Source: an uncultured Chlamydiae bacterium (GTDB lineage Bacteria > Chlamydiota > Chlamydiia > Chlamydiales > Rhabdochlamydiaceae). Taken from it: a stretch of DNA of 40,039 bases. Each line of letters opens with the position of its first letter. The first letter of the stretch is position 1. A program made the position numbers and the translations under genes. The notes under the pieces are model-generated. The model was not told the origin of the DNA. It saw nothing but the letters and a program-made list of their open reading frames with translations, and made no database searches. Where the stretch lies: positions 1 through 40,039 of the forward strand of contig CAMFIG010000020.1 of the NCBI GenBank assembly GCA_945952445.1, in the 5' to 3' direction. Of the stretch, positions 17,463 through 25,072 are shown piece by piece.

Positions 17463-20400
17463 CTATTGCCTATCCGATTGCAGAGAAATCTTCATCCCTC
17501 GAATCACGCATTGCTGATCGCCCGGATTCACCCCTTCTTCTGCAGAATCAAAATATTCAAAAGGCGCTATAGACCCGAGCGATACAAGATCCTCTTCTTC
17601 TCCTGATACATATAAATCCAATCCCAAACTATCGGCTCTTAGCTTTGCACACTCCATGATTTTATCTCGGAAAGCCGAAGGACAAACATCCGGATAGATC
17701 TCTTCCAAAAATAAGACAGGCTTATCTTGACAAAATAGCAACCTGAGGATGGCGCGCGCTTGGATCTCGCCGCTTTGCGCATCTTTAACGGCAATCAGCC
17801 TATTTTTCCCATCCAAAATATAAGCGAGAAGACATTGATTGAGATCTGCGCTTCCATCGACTCTTTGGCAGCTACCTTGGACTTCTGTCCCACAAAGGAA
17901 AAGATCCATCCAGTCATCTGTATCTACCACTTGCACTTTCTTCATGCCAGATAGCTGCTTGAAAAGCCCTTGCAAATCATTGGCAATCTCAAAATCTTGT
18001 AAAACGCCAGCGATCTTACTGAGTAGCTCTTCTTCTTTTGCTAAGTCTTCTAAAGAGGGCTTATCTAAAAACCAGTGCATTAAACGAACTTCTGCGGCAA
18101 AAACCGCATTTTCTGAGTCTTTACTGCTCTCCTCACTATATCGGGTAAAAAGCTCTTCGGTTGGATTGTCCAAAAAATGCTTGAGGTGCTCTAACTCTTG
18201 GCCCGGCCTTTCCAGGTGCCTATGGCGGCATTTTTCTTGTAAAAAATTTCGGAACTCAAAGTGGCTTTTCTTTTCTCCTAAGTCTACCATACAAGGCTCT
18301 TCCGCATATCCTCTCTGCCAAAGATCCCAGTTTTCATCACCCAACTCCTTTTGTAGCAACCGCAGGTGCTCTCTTCTCTCTCCTTCCGTGCAATAACGGT
18401 CGGTATGCAAAGTCCCACGTAAGATACTGTCGATGGCTTGGTGAAAAGCTTTCTTTACTTCGTCAGACTGGTATCTTATGACATTTCCATAGGTAAGCCA
18501 AGCATCGGGAACTCTCATCGTATCCAAAGTCCTTGGATAAGCCGCTTCAAAACAAGGATGCTCTACAGCTTGGCGGAAAAAATCATCCGACAGCAGTCCT
18601 TGCATCAACCGGCTCATCAGCGTTCCCTCTTCTTGCATCACCTGCCGCAATAAAATACCGAGACCCTGAGAACAGATTGTGCACAAGGTAGAAGCAGTCC
18701 GAATCCTTACTTGGATTATCCCTTCAGATTCCATAGAGAGGACCTTAGCAACGAAACGGATCTTTTCTTCCGGAGTCAATCTTCTTACGCTAGACACCGC
18801 CTTCATAAAAACAAGGCATGGGTGCATAAGGCCTTCTATGCTATGTGCATATTTCAATTCTCTTTTATATCGTTTTAATATGTTTTGGATATCTGCGATG
18901 TCTTGGCGTATCTGAGCTCTTTTTGCGATTTGCTCTTGTCTTTGCAATCGAAACTTCTCCAATATCCCACTTTCCTGAGCTTGTATCAGGCTCTGCGTTA
19001 TCCTATCGCACCACTTCTTCCGGCCAGTCTCTTCAACAAAAGAAAGAGCTGCTGAGGTATGTTCCCCTTCAAGTCCCAGATTACTGCAAAATGTGTCTAT
19101 CAACAACTTTTTCTCGGAAGCAAAACCAGTAAGCGCATATTCAAAATTGATGATTCGCAAATCATGTTCTAAATCTGAAATCCACTGTCTCTCTCTATCA
19201 TCATAACCTTTACAATCGTACCTTATTTGAACAACCCATTTTTGCAAACTTTCTCTCTTTAGAAGAGCCGCATCATCATAGATCTCTCGAAGGTATGTAT
19301 TTAAATCTTCTTCTAAAAAAGCTCCGGTTTGCAATCTATCTTCAAAATCCATCTCCCACTCACCAATCTTCAACATAGGTAGCTTCAAATAGGCCGCATC
19401 ACAGATCCTCTGTTGGTATTTTGTGATACTCTCTTGAGATAAACTCACTCTTGCACATGCACCCAGATAGCGCCTTGCCAAAGGCTCTTGCGGATAGACC
19501 ACGATGTCGCGGAGAGTCTCTAGCATAGAAGATGGGATCTTGCCTTCCCTTACATTTGAAGCTATTTGCGTGATCCATTGGAGCTTCTTCTCTAAAGAAG
19601 GACTGTTCCCATAAGCGGATTGACACCACATCTTGCATGTCTCTGCAGATCCCCCATGACGGATCATATATTGAAGCACCAATTCGATTGCATTCTTTTT
19701 ATGGCGGATTGCAAATGCCGGGATGTGAGAACCAATCTCCTTATCTCCATGTTGTATACACAACTTGGCAGCCTCCATCTTCACTTCTTCGATCCAACTT
19801 TCTTGTGTGTTCAGTCCAAATACAGCAATTTCTTCTGCGAGAATGGACGGATAGGTCTCTGCACAATGGAGCACAATCTTCTTTACATATTGAGAAGAGG
19901 AGATCTCAAATAATGAAAAATGCTCCAGCGCCATAACAGGACGCCTTTTGAAGAGCTCTAAAAATAGAGCGTATCTTTTTTTCTCTTCTGCAATGCCATA
20001 TCGATCAAAATTGTAGATTATCTTTGCTACCAGATCATCGCGCTTTCCTTTTCTATTCAAAGAGACTGATGCCTCCGACCTTAATAACACCTCTTGCAAA
20101 TACTCTAAACGCTCATTGTGAGAAAATTTCCAAAGACCGCAAGCTTCAGCAAATCCAAAAGGATCTGTCTGCAAAAGGATCTTCGTAATCTCTCCCTCTG
20201 TGTCATCGTCTCTTGCGATTGCGAGCTTTGTTAAGCTCATAGCTAAAGCATTCGGATCTACAGGCCCTAAAGTCCTAGCAAGAGCACATCTTTTTTCTTT
20301 CGACTCTAATCGAAAATCTTGGATGTTACGCATGACGCTATTTTGATCATGAGTGCCGATCTCAAGTGCTAACGCATAACGGAAATCTTCGGATAGATTC

Positions 20401-21434
20401 AATTCGGGCAGTGCTTTCCAAAAAAGAACATCTCCCATCAATCTCCTAGCGAACACTTCATGAAGTTCTTCCGGGATCAGCGCAATCGCATGCACAAGCT
20501 GCTGAGGATCTCTTTGGATAAGATCCGGCAAAAGGAGTCTTCTTTGCGATTCTGTCAAATCAAAATGCGCAAGATGTCGGGTATACGATCCGCTTACACT
20601 GAGTTCTTGAAACAATGCAAAACGCGCTTCTTCGGAAAGACCAAAAGAGGATAAATACGGTAAAATGCTTGAGTCCCTTAGTAAACAGATCTTAGCAATC
20701 TCTTTTCTCTCAAGATCGCTCAAGGAAAAGCTATGTATATTTTTACTCAAAGGTAGGGGCGATTTCCGAGCACACTCTTGTGCGATAGAAAAACGCCGGC
20801 ACGCATCCAAAGAGAACTTCTCGATGTTTTCACAGAGTTCTACCGGATTCCTACCCAGTAAAATTTGAGCGAGCTCTTCATGAAATTTAGGAACTTTTAT
20901 ATTCTCGATAGCACTAAGAAAAAAATCAGGACGCCTCTGCGCAAGATCGTGATATAATTTTTGGCGCAGCGCCAAATTAGGACTCTCTACATCCGCCTGG
21001 GCAAATTCCCCAGCATCTACGCTGTCTAAAGAAGCCCGTCTATGTAAAGCATCTAAACACACCTCTAGAAAACTATGGCCTTCATCGTTGTGATACATGA
21101 GCAGGATGCGAGGATTTACTAAAAAATCTTCTCCCTCTATCTTGGAGAGCTTTTCTTTAAAAGCATCAGAGAGCTCTTGCAACATCCAGATGAGCTCTGA
21201 GACTTCTTTAGAAGGGTCTTCTAGCGCAAGCCAAAAGCAAGCTAGCGATTCTTCTAAAGGGGACGCTTCTTTGCGCAAACTAAGACGGATCTCCTCTATA
21301 GCCCGGTCGATCCATTCTGTAGGCAAAGGCTGAGAGCCGCGCAAATGCGCTGTTTGCGCCTGTTTTTCGATTGCATGAACCTGATAAGCCAACACCGCCA
21401 TGCACGATGTTGCTGACTGAAGAGCCGCTGCCAT
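17463..21434 (-). CDS. Giant helical-repeat protein C, 1323 aa (paralog family)
   Basis: This is a paralog of proteins A and B and closest to A at the N-terminus (MAAALQSATSCMAVLAYQVHA versus MAAPLRSTTSCMAALAYQVYA). Helical repeats of about 29 residues fill the N-terminal half (FSLDACRRFSIAQECARK, FSLSDLERKEIAKICL, FGLSEEARFALF). A Lys/Arg/Gln-rich coil lies about 500 residues before the end. The C-terminal module begins near residue 1167 (VQVVDTDDWMDLFLCGTEV, GSCQRVDG, LDGKNRLIAVKD, PVLFLEEIYPD). There is no secretion signal or membrane segment. It starts 39 bases after the kinase-like gene at 21474, with no separate promoter evident, and is followed by protein B, suggesting one transcript. 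Function unknown. Confidence 0.85.
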   Translation of the reverse strand: MAAALQSATSCMAVLAYQVHAIEKQAQTAHLRGSQPLPTEWIDRAIEEIRLSLRKEASPLEESLACFWLALEDPSKEVSELIWMLQELSDAFKEKLSKIEGEDFLVNPRILLMYHNDEGHSFLEVCLDALHRRASLDSVDAGEFAQADVESPNLALRQKLYHDLAQRRPDFFLSAIENIKVPKFHEELAQILLGRNPVELCENIEKFSLDACRRFSIAQECARKSPLPLSKNIHSFSLSDLERKEIAKICLLRDSSILPYLSSFGLSEEARFALFQELSVSGSYTRHLAHFDLTESQRRLLLPDLIQRDPQQLVHAIALIPEELHEVFARRLMGDVLFWKALPELNLSEDFRYALALEIGTHDQNSVMRNIQDFRLESKEKRCALARTLGPVDPNALAMSLTKLAIARDDDTEGEITKILLQTDPFGFAEACGLWKFSHNERLEYLQEVLLRSEASVSLNRKGKRDDLVAKIIYNFDRYGIAEEKKRYALFLELFKRRPVMALEHFSLFEISSSQYVKKIVLHCAETYPSILAEEIAVFGLNTQESWIEEVKMEAAKLCIQHGDKEIGSHIPAFAIRHKKNAIELVLQYMIRHGGSAETCKMWCQSAYGNSPSLEKKLQWITQIASNVREGKIPSSMLETLRDIVVYPQEPLARRYLGACARVSLSQESITKYQQRICDAAYLKLPMLKIGEWEMDFEDRLQTGAFLEEDLNTYLREIYDDAALLKRESLQKWVVQIRYDCKGYDDRERQWISDLEHDLRIINFEYALTGFASEKKLLIDTFCSNLGLEGEHTSAALSFVEETGRKKWCDRITQSLIQAQESGILEKFRLQRQEQIAKRAQIRQDIADIQNILKRYKRELKYAHSIEGLMHPCLVFMKAVSSVRRLTPEEKIRFVAKVLSMESEGIIQVRIRTASTLCTICSQGLGILLRQVMQEEGTLMSRLMQGLLSDDFFRQAVEHPCFEAAYPRTLDTMRVPDAWLTYGNVIRYQSDEVKKAFHQAIDSILRGTLHTDRYCTEGERREHLRLLQKELGDENWDLWQRGYAEEPCMVDLGEKKSHFEFRNFLQEKCRHRHLERPGQELEHLKHFLDNPTEELFTRYSEESSKDSENAVFAAEVRLMHWFLDKPSLEDLAKEEELLSKIAGVLQDFEIANDLQGLFKQLSGMKKVQVVDTDDWMDLFLCGTEVQGSCQRVDGSADLNQCLLAYILDGKNRLIAVKDAQSGEIQARAILRLLFCQDKPVLFLEEIYPDVCPSAFRDKIMECAKLRADSLGLDLYVSGEEEDLVSLGSIAPFEYFDSAEEGVNPGDQQCVIRGMKISLQSDRQ

Positions 21435-21448
21435 TAAAAACCCAAAAC

Positions 21449-21541
21449 AATAAAACCCAAATTCACACTCATACTACTTATGGTCCCTTTCTGAAGCTGA
21501 AAGAAGCGCCATGACCTGAGGAGCATATCTTTCTACAAGAG
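21449..21541 (+). repeat. 93-bp direct repeat, copy 1
   Basis: Identical to 22570-22662 except at one base (position 21500 against 22621). It spans the last 68 bases of the kinase-like gene plus 25 bases of non-coding flank, so it marks a recent duplication or gene conversion between the two paralogs. Confidence 0.9.
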
Positions 21542-22487
21542 ACTTTTGAAGATCGTATTCTCTACTAGAAAAATGGGGCGCATATTCATATTCAAGTACT
21601 TTACCGAACATAAGTGTTAATATCCGTGTCACATGTACTGCTGCAGATTCTTCAGACAAGACCTTCGAAAAACCATCCGGGAGTTTAGAAACTCGATACT
21701 TGCTAGAAAAATCAAAACCGAAATATCGGATCGCATACGAAGGAGGATCATCTGATATCTTAACAATCGCCACATTGAGAGAATCTTTCCCCAAGTAAGG
21801 CACCCCATATTTGCAAACTTGAGCCACATCTATCAGCAAAGGTTTTACCATCGAATCCCAAAATTCTAACTTCCTGCGATCTTCCTCCAAAGAGAAAAGC
21901 CGATTTTCACAGTATTTCCAAGTAGATACTTTGGGGGTGTTTGTATCGATCACATGCACTCCCCTTCTTAGCGCCTGATCAAAACTTTCTGAAGAATACG
22001 CAGCGATAGAAACTGCTGCGTCCGGAGCCAGAAAAACACGGACTTCTCGCGATAGAGGAGAGAGTAGATTCAATTTAGAAAGCAATTGCGACATAAAGAC
22101 TTCTTCTTTCACCGCTCTTTGCCATACAGCTGCAATCTCTTGAACTAGTTTAATATTGTGTATATCTATATTTCCTAAGTCCACATTGCGAATGAGTAGA
22201 ACGCGCCCACTTTCTAGTTTGACTGCTTTTTTAAAACAGCCGTATCCTACAACTTCTAAAAGAACGTCTTTATGAAGGCCTTCGCTATCCTGAATCCACA
22301 CACCCAGACTCGTCCTCTCTTCTGAAGAATCGGACTCCCCTTTTACTGGCAATTCCTGCACTTTCTTAAAAAAATCCTGATAAACGCAAGCGACTTCTGC
22401 CTCGCAAGAGCCATCTATAAATTCTGTAAATTCTGTAAATTCTGTAAACCTTGTAAGCCTTGTAAGCCCTGGTAATATTGCAGCCAT
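21474..22487 (-). CDS. Kinase-like paralog 1, 337 aa
   Basis: No named family is certain. The order of motifs resembles a protein-kinase fold: a Gly-rich turn (VVGYGCFKKAVKL), a strand GRVLLIRN, an Glu-containing helix (AVKEEVFMSQLLSKLN), a helix LLIDVAQVCKYG, then DSLNVAIVK and FGFDFSS in the places of the catalytic loop and DFG. The HRD aspartate is not visible, so it would be a pseudokinase or a very divergent enzyme; this is inference. The N-terminus carries a short repeated peptide (TRFTEFTEFTEF) encoded by six 9-bp units. It is a close paralog of the next gene. It lies 39 bases upstream of giant protein C on the same strand and probably heads that operon. Confidence 0.75.
   Translation of the reverse strand: MAAILPGLTRLTRFTEFTEFTEFIDGSCEAEVACVYQDFFKKVQELPVKGESDSSEERTSLGVWIQDSEGLHKDVLLEVVGYGCFKKAVKLESGRVLLIRNVDLGNIDIHNIKLVQEIAAVWQRAVKEEVFMSQLLSKLNLLSPLSREVRVFLAPDAAVSIAAYSSESFDQALRRGVHVIDTNTPKVSTWKYCENRLFSLEEDRRKLEFWDSMVKPLLIDVAQVCKYGVPYLGKDSLNVAIVKISDDPPSYAIRYFGFDFSSKYRVSKLPDGFSKVLSEESAAVHVTRILTLMFGKVLEYEYAPHFSSREYDLQKSLVERYAPQVMALLSASERDHK
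22419..22472 (-). repeat. Six 9-bp tandem repeats in the N-terminal coding region
   Basis: Three perfect copies of AAATTCTGT are followed by three diverging units (AAACCTTGT, AAGCCTTGT, AAGCCCTGG). The repeat stays in frame and encodes the peptide series LTR-LTR-FTE-FTE-FTE. The paralog at 22595 lacks it, so it expanded after duplication. Confidence 0.85.
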
Positions 22488-22569
22488 AATTAGTAAAATT
22501 TAATTTATTAATAATAAATAAAAAACAACGTTACTCATACAGTATATACTTCCATTAAAAATCACACGA

Positions 22570-22662
22570 AATAAAACCCAAATTCACACTCATACTACTT
22601 ATGGTCCCTTTCTGAAGCTGGAAGAAGCGCCATGACCTGAGGAGCATATCTTTCTACAAGAG
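22570..22662 (+). repeat. 93-bp direct repeat, copy 2
   Basis: Partner of 21449-21541 (one mismatch). It covers the 3' end of the second kinase-like gene and its adjoining non-coding flank. Confidence 0.9.
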
Positions 22663-23545
22663 TGTCTCGAAGCTCGTCTGCTTTTCTAGGAAAGTGGGGA
22701 GCATACTCATACTCAAGTACTGTATCGAATACATGTTTTAGTAGGTGTTTCACAAGAGGTTCGGCATCTTCTATAGACAAGTCCTGCAAAGAACCGTCCG
22801 GGAGTTTGGAAGGTCTAAGCTTGCTAGAAAAATCAAAACCATAATATCGAATCGCATATGAAAGAGGATCATCTGATGTCTTAATAATTGCGATGTTAAG
22901 AGAATCTACCCCACAAGGGAGGTCATATTTACAAATTTGAGCCACATCTTTAAGCAAAGGTTTTATCATCGAATCCCAAGATTCTGGCTTCATCCTGTCT
23001 TCCTCCGAAGAAAAAAGCCGATTTTTGCACGATTTCCAAGTGGATTTGAGTCTATTCTTTACATCGATCACATGCATTCCTCTGCTTAACGCCTGGTCAA
23101 AACTTTCTGAAGAATACGCAGTGATAGAAGCTTCTGCGTCCAGAGCCAGAAAAACACGGACTTCTCGCGATAGAGGAGAGAGCAAATTGACTGTGGAAAG
23201 CAACTGCGACATAAAGACTTCTTCTTTTACCGCCCTTTGCCATACAGCTGCAACCGCTTGAACTGCTTCAACATCCTCTATATTTTCTACGTCCATATTG
23301 CGAATGAGCAGAACGCGCCCACTTTCTAATTTGACTGCTTTTTTAAAACCGCCATATCCTACAACTTCTAAAAGAACATCCTTATGAAGACCTTCACTAT
23401 CCTGAATCCACACGACCAGACTCGTCTTCTCTTCTGAAGGATCGGACTCTCCTTTTACTGGTAATTCTTGCACTTTCTTAAAAAAATCTTGATAAACATA
23501 AGCATTCTCTGTAAACACCGATAATTCTTGTGATATTGCAGCCAT
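22595..23545 (-). CDS. Kinase-like paralog 2, 316 aa
   Basis: This is a close paralog of the gene at 21474. The kinase-like features are: Gly-rich loop GYGGFKKAVKL from residue 63, strand GRVLLIRN to 83, helix with Glu109, a hinge-like segment near 143, helix MIKPLLKDVAQIC at 193-205, DSLNIAI at 214-220 and GFDFS at 236-240. The usual HRD Asp is missing and the beta-3 position has Arg rather than Lys, so catalytic activity is doubtful. No signal peptide or membrane helix. It has its own TTGATT/TATAAT promoter. The high identity with paralog 1, including the 3' flank, indicates recent duplication. The assignment to a kinase fold is inference from motif order. Confidence 0.75.
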   Translation of the reverse strand: MAAISQELSVFTENAYVYQDFFKKVQELPVKGESDPSEEKTSLVVWIQDSEGLHKDVLLEVVGYGGFKKAVKLESGRVLLIRNMDVENIEDVEAVQAVAAVWQRAVKEEVFMSQLLSTVNLLSPLSREVRVFLALDAEASITAYSSESFDQALSRGMHVIDVKNRLKSTWKSCKNRLFSSEEDRMKPESWDSMIKPLLKDVAQICKYDLPCGVDSLNIAIIKTSDDPLSYAIRYYGFDFSSKLRPSKLPDGSLQDLSIEDAEPLVKHLLKHVFDTVLEYEYAPHFPRKADELRDTLVERYAPQVMALLPASERDHK

Positions 23546-23571
23546 AATTAATCCAATTTAATTTATTAATA

Positions 23572-23601
23572 ATTATAGCATAACAACAAGCAGTAAATCA
23601 A
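23572..23601 (-). promoter_or_regulatory. Promoter of kinase-like paralog 2
   Basis: -10 TATAAT (23572-23577) and -35 TTGATT (23596-23601) have an 18-base spacer. The leader between -10 and ATG (TAATTTATT...TAATTATGGC type) is nearly the same as in front of paralog 1, where the -10 has decayed to an A/T-rich TATTAT-like sequence. Confidence 0.6.
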
Positions 23602-23673
23602 AAAAAATATTATTAAAATATGATGGTGCACCAGAAAAACCAACAGGCATTAAAACGATTATTCTATTGAATA

Positions 23674-25011
23674 TTAAGCTGATACATTTTCTGTATCTAA
23701 ATAAGCATGGCTTGCTTGCAATATTTCTTTTGAAAGCCCTGTAATTCCAATAAGATTGGTGACCAGCATGGCGCCGATAGAAAGATCAGCCAAAATCCAC
23801 ACCATATCTACTTGAGCAACAGCACCTACTGGAATTAAGGCAAGGTAAAGGTAAGGAAAGACGCGGCTTTTTTTCTTGCCCCATAGAAATTGTGCAGCTT
23901 TTTCGCCACAGCCGCCCCAAGCAATGACTGTAGTGTAGGCAAATAAAGCCAAGGCCCCCAAGACAAGACCATGACCTACTTTGGCTCCAAAAACCTGTTC
24001 GAAGGCAAAAGTGACCATATTTGTGCTTTGCAGATCCGGCTGATAAGCGGCCTCTGTTACAAGCAGGATAAGGCCTGTCATCGTACAAACGATCATCACT
24101 AAAAAAGGGGCGATTAAAGTCACAATTCCATCTATGACAGGATTTTGCGTGCGAGCGCCTGCTTGGAGAATAGGAACAATTCCGGTCCCCGCATCCGTTG
24201 CAAAAGCGCCTCTTTCAAATCCGGTTGTGAGAGCCTGTGCCAGGGTGAATCCAAGCGTACCTCCTGCTAAAGAAGTCCATTGAAAAGCACTTTTTCCCAT
24301 TAGACTTAAAGCTGGAATCACCTGATCGCGATAAAAAAATAATATTATAAATCCTGCTCCTAAATAGAGAAGAGCCATGACCGGGACTACCGAAGAGGCA
24401 ATCCGAGCGATTCTTTGGATACCTCCAAGAAGAGCAAGAGCACAGACACCCATCATGGAGATCCCGCAAATCCAAGGGCTGAAACCGAACGTTTGGAGTG
24501 GCAATACAATGGAGTTAATCTGAGCAAAGTTTCCAACTGTACACGCTGCAATTAAGGTGACAAAAGCAAAGAGGGTGGCTATTTTTTTCCAGCCAAGGCC
24601 ATCACGCAAATAATACATAGGGCCTCCTACGAACTCGCCCGTCTCATCTTGTCTGCGGTATTTGACCCCAAGCACACAGCTGCCATACTGGATGATCGAC
24701 CCCAAAAAGGCCATGACCCACATCCAGACTAAAGCTCCGGGGCCACCCATAGACAGAGCGACCGCCATCCCTGAAATATTACCGGTTCCTAGGTTGCCTG
24801 CGATCACGGCAGAAATAGCCTCATAATGGCTGATATTTCCTTCTTTACCCGAATCCTTGCGCAGCAATGTTTGCAAACTTAAACCTAATTTACGCACCTG
24901 CAAACACTTCAAACGCACGGTGAAGTAGAACCCAAGTAAAACAATTGCAGGAAAGACAATAAAAAATGTGAAATTTTGATTTATAGCCAAAAAAAACTCT
25001 TTTAAATCCAT
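23674..25011 (-). CDS. Na+/alanine(glycine) symporter, AGCS family, 445 aa
   Basis: This is a sodium-coupled amino-acid importer of the inner membrane. The protein has about ten hydrophobic segments and AGCS signatures: AVIAGNLGTGNISGMAVAL in the N-terminal third, a GGPMYYLRDGLG loop, and GFERGAFATDAGTGIVPI, with a C-terminal IAWGGCGEKA stretch. A GTG at 25020 would add three residues, but I choose the ATG at 25011, preceded by GTGGA. Chlamydiae import host amino acids, and as I recall a homolog lies near lspA in Chlamydia; here it sits 3' of the M16 protease gene on the same strand, about 60 bases away, so co-transcription is possible. Confidence 0.93.
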   Translation of the reverse strand: MDLKEFFLAINQNFTFFIVFPAIVLLGFYFTVRLKCLQVRKLGLSLQTLLRKDSGKEGNISHYEAISAVIAGNLGTGNISGMAVALSMGGPGALVWMWVMAFLGSIIQYGSCVLGVKYRRQDETGEFVGGPMYYLRDGLGWKKIATLFAFVTLIAACTVGNFAQINSIVLPLQTFGFSPWICGISMMGVCALALLGGIQRIARIASSVVPVMALLYLGAGFIILFFYRDQVIPALSLMGKSAFQWTSLAGGTLGFTLAQALTTGFERGAFATDAGTGIVPILQAGARTQNPVIDGIVTLIAPFLVMIVCTMTGLILLVTEAAYQPDLQSTNMVTFAFEQVFGAKVGHGLVLGALALFAYTTVIAWGGCGEKAAQFLWGKKKSRVFPYLYLALIPVGAVAQVDMVWILADLSIGAMLVTNLIGITGLSKEILQASHAYLDTENVSA

Positions 25012-25072
25012 GAGTTCCACTTTAATAGTTTATTTCAATAATAAAAACCGGATAGTTTACCAGATCTCCTAA

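Noticed and set aside
17839-18396. Open frame of 185 codons on the plus strand inside giant protein C
   Set aside because: Antisense shadow over the conserved C-terminal module; no Shine-Dalgarno site or promoter.
23546-23673. Terminator after the symporter gene
   Set aside because: The palindrome TGGTGCACCA has no loop and the AT-rich hairpin after it is weak; not convincing.
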